Under the pieces are notes generated by a model that ran no database searches, was not told the origin of the DNA, and worked only from the letters and a program-made list of their open reading frames with translations. This document shows, piece after piece, positions 37,629 to 46,491 of a stretch of 64,000 nucleotides of DNA. A program made the position numbers and the translations under genes. Origin of the DNA: Maridesulfovibrio sp. GTDB lineage: Bacteria; Desulfobacterota; Desulfovibrionia; Desulfovibrionales; Desulfovibrionaceae. Location of the stretch: NCBI RefSeq assembly GCF_963676065.1, contig NZ_OY780933.1, positions 1,290,001 to 1,354,000 on the forward strand. The letters run 5' to 3'. The stretch's first letter is position 1. Each line of letters opens with the position of its first letter.

Positions 37629-39791
37629 TTAGTTTTCAAGTTTCGGTTTTCCTCTCTCATCAAAGCAGCGGAATTTACACTCTGGAAATCCGCTGCAACT
37701 CCACCAGAACAACCCTTTGCGTTTGGCAGGCCTGCGGATCAGACCTTTGCCGCAATCCGGGCATTTGTGTTCTTTGGATGCTTCCAGTTTTTTGGCTGGT
37801 TTGGTCTTGAGATCCGGCTTGCCGGCTTTGTTGGGAAAGGTTGCGTTGCAATCGGGATAGTTGGAGCAGCCCCAGAATTTACCCTTTGGTCCTTTGCGGG
37901 GCTTCAGGAATCCGGTTTTGCATTTGGGGCATTGAACGGCGTTGCTCTTGATATTTATGCCTTCGCGTTTGACGCGGGCGATCTCTAGAGCAACGGAATC
38001 GTCCACCTCCTCGATGAGCTGGAGATAATTTAATTCGCCGGCTTCGATCTGTTTTTGCTTCTCGTGCCAGAGGGCGGTCATGTCCGGTTTGACTGCGAAT
38101 TCCGGCAGGGCGTCATGGAATTCCCGGCCCAGCTCGGTGCTGATTACTTTCTTGCTTTTCTCCGCCACAAAGCCACGCCTGAAGAGCGTTTCAATGTGCG
38201 AGTCGCGTGTGGCCGGGGTGCCGATTCCGCCGGACTCGTCCTGCTTGTCGCTATCCTTATCCATGAACAGCTTTTTGATTTCAGGGTCAGTCACATACTT
38301 TGCGACCGAAGTGAGATCCTTAAGCAGACTTTTCATTGTGTAGCGTGCCGGGGGCTTGGTGAATGACTTCACTGATTCGGCGGATTCTACGGTGCCGGAA
38401 TCATTCTGCTGGAGCTTGTGCAGTTCAGGCTGCTTCTCGGATTTTTCGTAATCTTTGAGATATTGCTCATCCAGCAGCCGCCAGCCCGGTGAGTTGTTCA
38501 GCCTGCCTTCAGCCTTGAATTTGTGGCCGGCTATTTCCAGTTCCATTTTTGTGGCCATAAATTCTGCCGGGGGATAAAACTGAGCAATATAGAGCTTCAC
38601 GATCAGCTCATAAATGCGCCGTTCGTCCTGCGTGAGTTTGTCCAGCTGTGGCACATTCATGGTCGGGATGATGGCATGATGCGCCGTGACTTTCTTGGAG
38701 TTGAAAGCCTTGGACTTGAGGTTTGGAGCGGCGTATTCGGCCATGTCTCCAAAAGCCGGAGTCAGGGCCTGTAACAGCTCCGGTGCTTCAGCGTGCCGCT
38801 CATCATTGAGGTGACGGCAATCACTGCGGTTATAAGTGATCGCCTTATGTTGGTCGCGCAGCCGCTGGGTGATCTCCAGCACCTTTTTCGGCTTGTAGTT
38901 CCAGAGTCCGGCTGCATCGGCCTGCAAGGCCAGCAGGTTGTAGGGCAGGGGAGGATCATTTTTGCGCTCGGAAGTTTGCACGTAAAGAACCGTGGCCAAT
39001 TTGCCCTGAACTTCGTTGGCAATCTTTTTGCCAAAGACCGCATCAGCGATCCGGCCTTTCTCATCCACCGGAGCATCATCGGCGGGAATGTATTCGGCCT
39101 CCACCAACTGGTTCGGTATATCAATCTGTGCTTTGACAGTATGATAAGCCTGTTTTTCGTGTCCTTCATGGGCGCGGTCACGGGCAACCACAAGACCGAG
39201 GATAGGAGTCTGGACTCGGCCAACTGAAAGCACGCCCTGATAGCCTTTTTTCTGGGCCAGCGTAGAATAGCAGCGAGTCAGATTGTAACCATACCGCTGA
39301 TCACAAACCGCACGGGCCAGCGCGGACATGGACAGCCCATGGTACTTGCTGTTGTTATCCATGTGCTCAAGAGCTTTAAGAATTGCGGAACCGTTGTTGT
39401 CGTTGATCAGCAACCTTTTGGTCGGTTTTTCCAGTAGACCTGCAAACTCGATAACTTCATCGACCAGTCGCTGACCTTCCGGGTCCGGGTCGCCGGCATT
39501 GACCAGCTCGTCGGCCTGATGAGCCAGCTCGATAATTTTTTTGAGATGGTCGACATGCTTGCTTTCCGGGGCATAGGTAACCGGCCATTTCATGGGCAGA
39601 GTATTTAGATCCCAGAGCTTGTAACGCTCGTCGTGCTCTTCCGGATCAGTCAACCGCAGCACATGACCCCAGAGCCAGGTGATTCGGTCGCCGTTTACGT
39701 GAAAGGCTGCTCCGGTCGGCCTATCAGGTCCGCCCAGAGCTTGCGATATGGCTAAGGCCACATCTCGTTTTTCCGCGATGAATAGACGCAT
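37629..39791 (-). CDS. topB: DNA topoisomerase III (type IA), conjugative type
   Basis: The N-terminal TOPRIM starts MRLFIAEKRDVALAISQAL and its acidic motif reads GDPDPEGQ (residues 100-107). E. coli-type enzymes have DPDREG, so Arg is replaced by Pro104. The active-site Tyr320 is in ITYNRSDCRHL, and GIGTPATRDSHIE follows. Two four-Cys zinc ribbons end the protein (CPKCKTGFL and CPDCGKGLI). TopB/TraE enzymes decatenate or relax transferred DNA. The start at 39791 is preferred to 39854; it is 3 bp from the traF stop (39794), so the two are coupled. Confidence 0.92.
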   Translation of the reverse strand: MRLFIAEKRDVALAISQALGGPDRPTGAAFHVNGDRITWLWGHVLRLTDPEEHDERYKLWDLNTLPMKWPVTYAPESKHVDHLKKIIELAHQADELVNAGDPDPEGQRLVDEVIEFAGLLEKPTKRLLINDNNGSAILKALEHMDNNSKYHGLSMSALARAVCDQRYGYNLTRCYSTLAQKKGYQGVLSVGRVQTPILGLVVARDRAHEGHEKQAYHTVKAQIDIPNQLVEAEYIPADDAPVDEKGRIADAVFGKKIANEVQGKLATVLYVQTSERKNDPPLPYNLLALQADAAGLWNYKPKKVLEITQRLRDQHKAITYNRSDCRHLNDERHAEAPELLQALTPAFGDMAEYAAPNLKSKAFNSKKVTAHHAIIPTMNVPQLDKLTQDERRIYELIVKLYIAQFYPPAEFMATKMELEIAGHKFKAEGRLNNSPGWRLLDEQYLKDYEKSEKQPELHKLQQNDSGTVESAESVKSFTKPPARYTMKSLLKDLTSVAKYVTDPEIKKLFMDKDSDKQDESGGIGTPATRDSHIETLFRRGFVAEKSKKVISTELGREFHDALPEFAVKPDMTALWHEKQKQIEAGELNYLQLIEEVDDSVALEIARVKREGINIKSNAVQCPKCKTGFLKPRKGPKGKFWGCSNYPDCNATFPNKAGKPDLKTKPAKKLEASKEHKCPDCGKGLIRRPAKRKGLFWWSCSGFPECKFRCFDERGKPKLEN

Positions 39792-39793
39792 GG

Positions 39794-40471
39794 TTATTTC
39801 TTTGCCTCCGCTACGTTTGGTAATTCGTTCGGTGCATGAGTCCAGTAGTGGCAATTAGGGTAGCTACTGCATATCCACCGAGAGTTGTGTTCTATTGTAG
39901 GTAATAAATGGATTAAATTGCTTCCACACTTGGGACAGGAGTATTTCGTGATGGTTTTATCCTCCGAGTTAAAGGTTAAAACAGGTACTACCCTCCGCAC
40001 CTGATCCATGTTCACCAACCCGAAATAACGGCCATCAAAGCTGTTTTCGTTGTAGGTGGACAGGGCCAGACCTTTGGCAGAGGGGATAACAGTGGAATTC
40101 AGGAAAATTGGAAGCCTGCGGCCGTGCTTATCTCTGGATCTCGCTTGTGTGTTCGGGAGCAGGTCGGAATTAATGCATACTCCTTCTGCGGAGATTTCAA
40201 TGGAATCTCCGGGAAGGCCGGCTAATGTCTTGAGCAGCGGTCTGTTACCGTTTAGGCCCAGATAGTGACGCTCAAGGGAAATTTGGAAATAGGGATTGTC
40301 TTTAGCGAGACTGAAGGTGATCAGATCTCCCCGATCAGGTTTGCCGGGTACGATCTGGTAAAGTCCATGGGGCATGGAATCGGTAAAATTGACCCGAAAG
40401 CCCAACCCATGCAGCAGGTAGACGACTCCCAGCGCATGGAGAAAGAAAAGAGTCAGCAGCATTTTTTTCAT
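39794..40471 (-). CDS. traF: TraF-type conjugative transfer protease (S26) with C-terminal zinc ribbon
   Basis: One N-terminal membrane helix leads to the S26 signal-peptidase dyad: Ser32 in FTDSMPHGLYQ and Lys81 in PLLKTLAGLPGD. RP4 TraF uses this dyad to cyclise the TrbC pilin. The usual domain ends near residue 170. Here about 50 more residues carry a four-Cys ribbon, CPKCGSNLIHLLP and WICSSYPNCHYW, like those at the end of type IA topoisomerases. The next gene is topB, so the tail may come from a topB gene. It overlaps the initiator-like gene by 4 bp. Confidence 0.88.
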   Translation of the reverse strand: MKKMLLTLFFLHALGVVYLLHGLGFRVNFTDSMPHGLYQIVPGKPDRGDLITFSLAKDNPYFQISLERHYLGLNGNRPLLKTLAGLPGDSIEISAEGVCINSDLLPNTQARSRDKHGRRLPIFLNSTVIPSAKGLALSTYNENSFDGRYFGLVNMDQVRRVVPVLTFNSEDKTITKYSCPKCGSNLIHLLPTIEHNSRWICSSYPNCHYWTHAPNELPNVAEAKK

Positions 40472-42093
40472 GCTGCACCCTTGTAGATGTTTTTGGTCCA
40501 GTAGGATTTACGCCAAGCACGTTTTGTTGTTTCAGTGCTGAGGCGTTGAGAACAGCGCGCATCAATTTCTTCGAGTTCTTCAGAGGTCTTTCCGGCAAGC
40601 CATGATTCAAATTTTTCATCATTAGCAGCCTGTTCAGCTTCCTTGGATTTCTTTTTGTCCAACTCCTGCAATTCACGAATGACAGCTTTTTCTTTCTTGG
40701 CATTGGCAAGGGCCTGTTCATTTGGAGTCAGAAAACCTACGGGCCTGCGCCATGTACCTTTGCTTTTCAGCGTTGCAAAGAGGTAGTTGCAGGGGCCTTT
40801 GCGCGCTTCTGGGAAAGTGTCGTGTCCCAGTTCCCATTCAGCGGCATGCAGGGAATTTTCGATATCGAGGATTGTTTCATCGAATGAAAGCCGGTGCTGA
40901 ATAATCTGGCGGATCTGATCCGGACCAAATCGTTCATCATGGAGTCGGGGCCAAAGGATTTGAAATTCGTCTGTGCTGATTGAAAGCAGCCTGTGCGCCC
41001 AACGTTCTTCTTCATTCTCTTCAGAACCAGATAGATTTTTTATCTGTCTATCTAATAGTACCGGGTTTTGATATCGATCAGCATTGGTATCAGGCTGCGG
41101 AACTGAATTGCTTTTAGCCCTTGATTGGCGAGGGGTAAGCCCCTGTTTGTCAGCTAAAATAGCATTGGTAACAGGATACCGATCATGTTTGGTATCAGGA
41201 TCGGTATCATTGCGGTCATGATACCGGTCATGTTCGGTAACACCGGGCTGATACCGATCAGCATTGGTAACAGCCTGAGCGGGTAAAGCTTGAACCAGCT
41301 CCTTCATACGTTTCATGGGACCGCTGTTCAGCTTGAGGATGATACCGAAACGCGGGCCGCGCTGGTGCGTTCTTTTGGTGTAAATGCCAGCTTCATGTCC
41401 GTGCTTGATGACCCGCCGTGCTGTTACTTCGCTGCAAGCTGCATCTCTGGCAATAGATTGAATTACAAGGGATATCTCGTCTTGTTCAGTCTGCTCGGCA
41501 ATTGATGCGATGATACCGAACACGCGCTTGCCCTGATCGGATAAGCGGGAAAAGAGCGCATCAGTCTGGTCGGATAAATTTAATGAATGGCAGGTTGTTT
41601 TAATAGTTTGGTCATGCCTGTTACCAAAGTTGATTTGATAGCGGTCAGCATTGGTAACACCCTGCTTCTGATACCGATCATGATTGGTATCAAGCAGCAA
41701 TCCGTATTCCTGCTTGTAAAGGCTCAGGAAGAACTCGCAGCGTTCTTTATATAAGGTAATGATGCTGCCATGCCTGCGTCCTGCCTGATGATCAGTGCGC
41801 TTGAAAAGTCCGGTCTTTTCTCCTTTAGGAAGACTGCGCAGGACACTCAATTTACTGCATTTAACACTGTGTTGCAGACTTGAAACCACAAAAGGAAACG
41901 GCTCATTCATAGTCGGCGCAGACTGGATGAGGGCGGCAAGAATCCTTTTGCCGGTCACGGAAAGACGGTTATAGAATCCGGCAATATCACGGCGCATAAG
42001 CTTCTTCAGATGATCGGTATCAGCAGGGACCTGATACTGATCATCGCAGTTACCAGAGTCGTATTTATCGTATTTGTGTGCCGTTGCAGTCAT
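40468..42093 (-). CDS. Replication-initiator-like protein with duplicated winged-helix-like domain and iteron-encoded linker
   Basis: This 541-aa protein holds two related domains. Domain A (about 40-115) runs from LSVTGKRILAALIQ to GSIITLY. Domain B (about 185-260) runs from LSDQGKRVFGIIAS to FGIILKL. Both share CS-x(3/4)-R-x-(L/I) and KRT-x2-Q-x-G-x-R-x-G. Between and after them lie TNADRYQ/TxHDRYQ repeats encoded by palindromic DNA repeats. The C-terminus is helical and charged. Lambda O has the same plan, with origin iterons in its own gene, so this may be the element's replication initiator. No catalytic motif is visible. It ends on the traF start (4-bp overlap). Confidence 0.6.
   Translation of the reverse strand: MTATAHKYDKYDSGNCDDQYQVPADTDHLKKLMRRDIAGFYNRLSVTGKRILAALIQSAPTMNEPFPFVVSSLQHSVKCSKLSVLRSLPKGEKTGLFKRTDHQAGRRHGSIITLYKERCEFFLSLYKQEYGLLLDTNHDRYQKQGVTNADRYQINFGNRHDQTIKTTCHSLNLSDQTDALFSRLSDQGKRVFGIIASIAEQTEQDEISLVIQSIARDAACSEVTARRVIKHGHEAGIYTKRTHQRGPRFGIILKLNSGPMKRMKELVQALPAQAVTNADRYQPGVTEHDRYHDRNDTDPDTKHDRYPVTNAILADKQGLTPRQSRAKSNSVPQPDTNADRYQNPVLLDRQIKNLSGSEENEEERWAHRLLSISTDEFQILWPRLHDERFGPDQIRQIIQHRLSFDETILDIENSLHAAEWELGHDTFPEARKGPCNYLFATLKSKGTWRRPVGFLTPNEQALANAKKEKAVIRELQELDKKKSKEAEQAANDEKFESWLAGKTSEELEEIDARCSQRLSTETTKRAWRKSYWTKNIYKGAA
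41070..41691. repeat. Intragenic 22-bp palindromic repeats (iteron-like), at least six copies
   Basis: Full copies lie at 41070-41091, 41175-41196, 41220-41241, 41250-41271, 41637-41658 and 41670-41691. Each begins GATA(C/T/G)C and ends GGTA(T/A)C around a CGRTCAGCATT- or CGRTCATGTTT-type core, so each is an imperfect dyad of about 22 bp. A half copy lies near 41162-41172 and diverged ones near 42008-42045. All fall inside the initiator-like gene and encode its TNADRYQ motifs in the same frame. The plan fits an origin of replication. Confidence 0.65.
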
Positions 42094-42190
42094 AAAACAA
42101 GTCCTTAAAAATAAGGTGCTGTTGAAAATTTTAGCTTTAAGAGTCCGAAAATCAGGGAGTTCTTCCTAAATAAAATTATTGTCTTGAGAG

Positions 42191-42218
42191 CGGACATGAA
42201 AAAGCTTGCTCATGTCCG
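42191..42218. other. Hairpin between the Cys-rich gene and the initiator-like gene
   Basis: CGGACATGA (42191-42199) pairs with TCATGTCCG (42210-42218) around a 10-nt loop, in the 142-bp gap 42094-42235. No T-run follows on the minus strand. It may be a weak terminator after the T4SS genes or an operator for the initiator-like gene. Confidence 0.35.
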
Positions 42219-42235
42219 AGTTGATTTGAATCCCG

Positions 42236-42661
42236 TTACAACATTGCTTTGAGCGGGTAGGGCGCATATCTTCTCCTTTCAGTGAGATCAGTTGAAATAA
42301 GATCGCCTGCGCTGATCCCTTCAGGCATGACGCAGAGATCGTCACAGCCGGGGCAGCGCACCTGTTTCCCCATTTGCATGGAGCGGTGTTTGCCCGGTTC
42401 TTTGCATTCTCCGAACATGGGCTTCAGGAGCGGAATAGGTCCCTGCTCAATATTCACCAGGGCGCGCCCGGAAACTTGTTCTGGAGGCAAAAACATGTAT
42501 GGAACACGGCCATCTCCGTGGCAGACCGGGCAGTCGGGACGGCCTGTCTTTCTGGTTCCATTAGCGGCCATCCATGCAGCGCAGGACGGACAGGTCCGGC
42601 AGGCTTCACGCGGGAAACGCACCGGGAGCAGTGTTTCAATTTCAGTATTCTTCATCTTCAT
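42236..42661 (-). CDS. Cysteine-rich zinc-finger protein
   Basis: From the ATG at 42661 (GAGGA 8 nt upstream) this is a 141-aa protein with three CxxC units: CRTCPSC, then CPVCHGDGRVPY, which resembles a DnaJ-type zinc repeat, and CPGCDDLCVMP. There is no signal peptide. It overlaps the traG end by about 20 bp, so it is coupled to the coupling protein. It is possibly a small chaperone or adaptor of the transfer system; no family is recognised. Confidence 0.6.
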   Translation of the reverse strand: MKMKNTEIETLLPVRFPREACRTCPSCAAWMAANGTRKTGRPDCPVCHGDGRVPYMFLPPEQVSGRALVNIEQGPIPLLKPMFGECKEPGKHRSMQMGKQVRCPGCDDLCVMPEGISAGDLISTDLTERRRYAPYPLKAML

Positions 42662-44585
42662 AAACAGTGTCCTCTTCCAGCTCTTCCATCTCAGCATCCA
42701 AGTCTATTGCCGGCTCATTAGGAGCTGGCGTTTCTTCGATCTGCTCGTTGAGTTTGTCGGATTTTTCCGGGGCCGGAATTTTCGACCGTTCAAGGAATTC
42801 AGGATCAAGAAAGAAAAGGATCTGTTTGCCGTAGATGGGAGCGAAGCCGGCAGGGAATATGAGCATGTCTCCGGCCTTGATGATTTTGCCGTTGCGATCC
42901 TTTTCTGCACCGGGAAGCCGCATGCATTCATCGGGAGTGAGCAGGGCGCGCTTGGCTTCGGAAATACTGATGTTGGCCCTGTTCATGTGTCCGCTGCGGG
43001 TTCCTGAAAGTGAGGTCTTTTTCTGGATGATAGTGGTTTCACCACACATCTTTGAAAGGATCTGCGCAGTTTCGATCTTGTTCGGCGCGTAAGCGATGCG
43101 TAGGTGGCAGTTGCTCATTATGGATTCATCTTTTCCGTAGGCAGATTGGAGCTGGGCGAGATCCTGCACGATGATGTAGGACTTGATCCCATAGCCGGCC
43201 ATAAATGCCAGAGCGCGTTCAAATATTTCCATCTTGCCCAGTGAGGTAAACTCATCAAGCATGAGTAATAGGCGGTACTTGTAATTGGCTTTAACCTCAC
43301 CGGCGGAAAATTCCATTTCTTCCGTCAGGCGGCGCAGGACTATGTTCAGGATCAATCGAACCAGCGGCCGCAAGCGGTCGATGTCAGAAGGGCGGATAAC
43401 CAGATAGAGTGAAACGGGCTGCTCGGAATTCATGAGATCTGCGATGCGGAAATCGCAACCGGAAGTAGCCCAGTTGACTACTGGATCACGGTAAAGGGCC
43501 ATGTTTGCAACGGCAGTGGATACGACTCCGGAAAGTTCGGCATCGGCCTTATTAAGCATTTCGCGGGCAGCAGCGGCAATAAATTTTCTGATGGCGATTT
43601 TTGCTTCTTCGCTCATGGAATCGCCGAAAAGAGTTTGAAGATCTGCCACATGGTCGTTAGTCAGCATTTCTTCAAATAGTTCGGACATATCCCGGTCTTC
43701 ATCGGCAAGCATGAGTGAAAGGTCATTCAGTGTGGCATGGCGACCTTCATTGATTTGAAAATGAATCAGGCAATGCAGTATAGCTCCTCCAAAAAATCCA
43801 AATGCCGCTTTATTCCAGTAGTCCTTGAGGCCTTTACCATCAGGGTCAACGATCATGCTGGCTATGTTCTGGGCATCAGGTATGGCATATGGTCCTCCCA
43901 GCCGGATCTCGGCAAGAGGATTGTAATGAGCTGAACCGTTCGTGGTATCAGTGGGGTCAAATTTCATGACCTTATGGCCTTGAGCTTTTCGCCAGCCGGA
44001 GGTTAAAGCCCAGTTTTCTCCTTTGATATCGAGAATGATGGAGCTTTCACCCCATGAAAGCAGGGTTGGTAGCACCAGACCAACCCCTTTACCTGATCTG
44101 GTAGGCGCAAAGGCCATGATATGTTCCGGTCCGCTATGGCGCAGGTAGTGGAGGACTTTCTTATTTTGCCAACCGCCGACATAGACCCCTGATCCGCCCA
44201 GCAGGCCGGCATTCTTAATTTCTTTTTTCTCGGCCCAGTGTGCTGTCCCATGAATATCTTCGACTGCCTTTATCTTTCTCATGGTTGCAACAATGACAAA
44301 TAGAGCTACAAGTTGTGGAAAAACAAAGATCATTTCAGCTTCTGAAGTTACAGCATCAAGCAGTTTGTGCGGGGCCAGTTTCGGGAGCCAAACTAAGATC
44401 ATCCACGGCCAGTAGAATTGTTTATACGCAGTCGGTCCCAATGCTTTGTGATATCCGTATAGCTCTGCTGTGTTCTGTGTTGCGTAGCCCATAGCAATCA
44501 GGGCCAGTAAAATCGTGAAGATCAGGTATAGCAAACCAGTCTTCGTCTTTTTCTTTTTCGTTCCAAGTCCATATTCATTATTCAT
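42642..44585 (-). CDS. traG: Type IV coupling protein, VirD4/TraG family
   Basis: Two N-terminal membrane helices (about 15-40 and 82-102) are followed by the RecA-like ATPase: Walker A in FAPTRSGKGVGLVLPTLLSW (residues about 156-175) and Walker B in LLLMLDEFTSLGKME, with an all-alpha region between. The C-terminal 50 residues are Glu-rich and end DTVYEDEEY, typical of T4CP tails that pick substrates. It brings the relaxase-DNA complex to the T4SS. It follows trbI by 2 bp and ends inside the Cys-rich gene. At 647 aa it has the TraG length. Confidence 0.93.
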   Translation of the reverse strand: MNNEYGLGTKKKKTKTGLLYLIFTILLALIAMGYATQNTAELYGYHKALGPTAYKQFYWPWMILVWLPKLAPHKLLDAVTSEAEMIFVFPQLVALFVIVATMRKIKAVEDIHGTAHWAEKKEIKNAGLLGGSGVYVGGWQNKKVLHYLRHSGPEHIMAFAPTRSGKGVGLVLPTLLSWGESSIILDIKGENWALTSGWRKAQGHKVMKFDPTDTTNGSAHYNPLAEIRLGGPYAIPDAQNIASMIVDPDGKGLKDYWNKAAFGFFGGAILHCLIHFQINEGRHATLNDLSLMLADEDRDMSELFEEMLTNDHVADLQTLFGDSMSEEAKIAIRKFIAAAAREMLNKADAELSGVVSTAVANMALYRDPVVNWATSGCDFRIADLMNSEQPVSLYLVIRPSDIDRLRPLVRLILNIVLRRLTEEMEFSAGEVKANYKYRLLLMLDEFTSLGKMEIFERALAFMAGYGIKSYIIVQDLAQLQSAYGKDESIMSNCHLRIAYAPNKIETAQILSKMCGETTIIQKKTSLSGTRSGHMNRANISISEAKRALLTPDECMRLPGAEKDRNGKIIKAGDMLIFPAGFAPIYGKQILFFLDPEFLERSKIPAPEKSDKLNEQIEETPAPNEPAIDLDAEMEELEEDTVYEDEEY

Positions 44586-44587
44586 CT

Positions 44588-45811
44588 TTAGCTCCTGTAC
44601 GGCTTGTAAGGACGGGCAAAAACGATGTCCTTGGTAACGACCATGTTGAAACGCTTGCCGGGTGCAGTGCTGATGGCAGGTTTGATGCTCATGTTGTTCT
44701 GCAAAAGTGAAAGTGTGGACTGACCGAGCTGGCTGGAGAGAGCTGAGCCTAGTTCATCCTGCAGGCTGGGATTTTCGCGGGAGGAAGATCCTTTGTTGAA
44801 GGAGTCCACTGCAAAAGCCATGGTTCCGCTGATTAGGCTCATGATGGCTGAAGAACCGAAGATTCGCAGATAGTGGTTGTCCACGTCTCCGGTATAACCG
44901 GCGTATCCGCCGACATCGGTTCCGGGCATGATTCCGAGGGTGATGGACGAGCCGTCCGGGAAAATGATTCGGTTCCACGCAACAAGTACCCGTGTCTGTC
45001 CGGCAGCGACTCTGGAATCATAAAGGCCGATCATGCGGGAGCCTTGCGGGATGAGCATGTATTGACCGGTGGCGGTGTCGTATATGTTCTGACTGACCTG
45101 TCCGATTATCTGCCCGGGAAGGTCCGAATTAATGCCGGTGATCATGATTCCGGGAATGACAGAACCCGTTTTCAGCTCGAATCGTTTACCGGGAACCCGT
45201 TCAAAAGGTAGCTGCCAGGAACCGTCCTTGGCAGCGCGGGTACTGAGAAAGTCTTCCTTGTCCCTGCGGTCGTCATTTTCGGTAGGAGTTGCTGCGGATA
45301 GATCAGGAACAGTTAAAGGATGACGGGAACGCACATCTTCAATTGTTCTCTGTACGATCTTGTTGTCTTGATTTGTAGGCATGGAAGCTTGAACCTTGAG
45401 TGGAGCAGCAAGGGCCGCTTTCATGCGCTCAAGTTTGAAAGTCCGTAGGTCCTGAAGTTCTTTAAGTCTTTGCTTTTCAGTTTCTGAAGGTTCTTGAGGA
45501 CGAACCACCGTAACCAGCGGTTTTTCTTGCTGGGTTTGCGGTAATTTTTCTTCTTTCTTCTCTTCAGGGTCAGGAAGGGAAAGTCCAGCGGATCTATCCG
45601 GACTCTGAACCGTCTGTTTCATATCCTTCTCAGAAATGGGAGAGACAAGACTTTCCGTAGTCCCTTTGGTCTTGGAGGTGGAGCTTTGGACGGCATAGAT
45701 CAGGACAATAACCAGTAGAACGCCCACCGCAATTCCAACGTAAAGGATGCGGCTGTCCAGCTTGGTTACTTTTACTTTGGGCCGTGCAAGGCTGTTAGGA
45801 GAATCTGACAT
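44588..45811 (-). CDS. trbI: TrbI/VirB10-like T4SS protein
   Basis: A short cytoplasmic N-terminus leads to one membrane helix (RILYVGIAVGVLLVIVLIYA, about 21-40) and a Pro/Glu/Lys-rich periplasmic region. A C-terminal VirB10 beta-barrel domain starts near FELKTGSVIPGIMITGINSD and contains GQYMLIPQGSRMIGLYDS. VirB10 spans both membranes and joins the VirB9/VirB7 core complex. In Ti/RP4 systems trbI directly follows trbH. Here ten or more pil genes intervene, and trbI resumes 9 bp after the tail-collar gene. Confidence 0.93.
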   Translation of the reverse strand: MSDSPNSLARPKVKVTKLDSRILYVGIAVGVLLVIVLIYAVQSSTSKTKGTTESLVSPISEKDMKQTVQSPDRSAGLSLPDPEEKKEEKLPQTQQEKPLVTVVRPQEPSETEKQRLKELQDLRTFKLERMKAALAAPLKVQASMPTNQDNKIVQRTIEDVRSRHPLTVPDLSAATPTENDDRRDKEDFLSTRAAKDGSWQLPFERVPGKRFELKTGSVIPGIMITGINSDLPGQIIGQVSQNIYDTATGQYMLIPQGSRMIGLYDSRVAAGQTRVLVAWNRIIFPDGSSITLGIMPGTDVGGYAGYTGDVDNHYLRIFGSSAIMSLISGTMAFAVDSFNKGSSSRENPSLQDELGSALSSQLGQSTLSLLQNNMSIKPAISTAPGKRFNMVVTKDIVFARPYKPYRS

Positions 45812-45820
45812 GATCGGTTC

Positions 45821-46480
45821 CTACTCAGCCTTGATGATATACATGAGGGCTACGTTGCGGGGGCGATTTTCGTCTGCGGTTCCTGTCTGAGTGGAGGTCC
45901 CAGTTCCAGTCCCAGAAAAAGGGATATTAACGATTTTTGCCCATTGCGCTGACATCGGAGATAAAAAATCTCCCGATCTTCGTCCTATTGTTGGACCAGA
46001 GGACCCAGGAGAAGAAGAACCACCAACGGTTCCATATGCCTGACCATTTCCCGAAAAGTTAAGCGTAGTTTGGTGCGAATGTTTCTCCATTGCATCATCC
46101 TGTGCGCTGCCCAGTGTCCGACCAGCATCGACACCGCGACCACTGTCCAGCCCTCGGATGAATTCACCGCGTAGATCAGGAACATTTGCGCCGACTACGG
46201 CAGCAAGTTCAGGGTATCCTGCTGTTGATTGGCCGTTACATTCAAGCCAGCCATCAGGAACAGAACTCCCCCTATATGGGATGACTCCGCCTATGGGGGT
46301 GTCGCTAGCGGCACGCGCTTGAACTGCAACAGAAGTAGGGTTGAAGCTGGTTGCATCTCCAGCAAAGGCGTTTGGGGCATAATTAAGGGCAATCAGTATT
46401 GCTGCCAGTAATCCGATGCAGGCGGAAACTGCTATGATAAGAGTTCTGAATGACATTGGTCTTTTTTCTTTTGTCTTCAT
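45821..46480 (-). CDS. Secreted tail-collar domain protein, probable pilus-tip adhesin
   Basis: A signal/anchor segment (residues about 9-38, ending NAFA|GD) is followed by a phage tail-collar domain: GGVIPYRGSSVPDGWLECNG, then VPDLRGEFIRGLDSGRGVD, and a Gly/Ser-rich stretch ending NRPRNVALMYIIKAE. Collar domains form the variable tips of phage fibres and of R64 PilV adhesins. Here the domain is on its own gene right after pilV, with its own AAAGGAG. It may assemble at the pilus tip and set recipient choice. Confidence 0.8.
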   Translation of the reverse strand: MKTKEKRPMSFRTLIIAVSACIGLLAAILIALNYAPNAFAGDATSFNPTSVAVQARAASDTPIGGVIPYRGSSVPDGWLECNGQSTAGYPELAAVVGANVPDLRGEFIRGLDSGRGVDAGRTLGSAQDDAMEKHSHQTTLNFSGNGQAYGTVGGSSSPGSSGPTIGRRSGDFLSPMSAQWAKIVNIPFSGTGTGTSTQTGTADENRPRNVALMYIIKAE

Positions 46481-46491
46481 GATATTCTCCT

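Noticed and set aside
37410..37988. A 192-codon plus-strand frame opposite topB and the acidic gene
   Set aside because: It is a mirror of strongly supported minus-strand genes with zinc ribbons, and it has no ribosome site or family resemblance.
41070..41691. The repeated 22-bp units considered as a CRISPR array
   Set aside because: Spacing is irregular (from 8 to over 300 bp), the repeats are inside an open reading frame and keep its codon phase, and no cas genes are present.
42282..43007. A 241-codon plus-strand frame opposite traG and the Cys-rich gene
   Set aside because: It lies over the T4CP coding region whose motifs are certain; it has no domain and no supported start.
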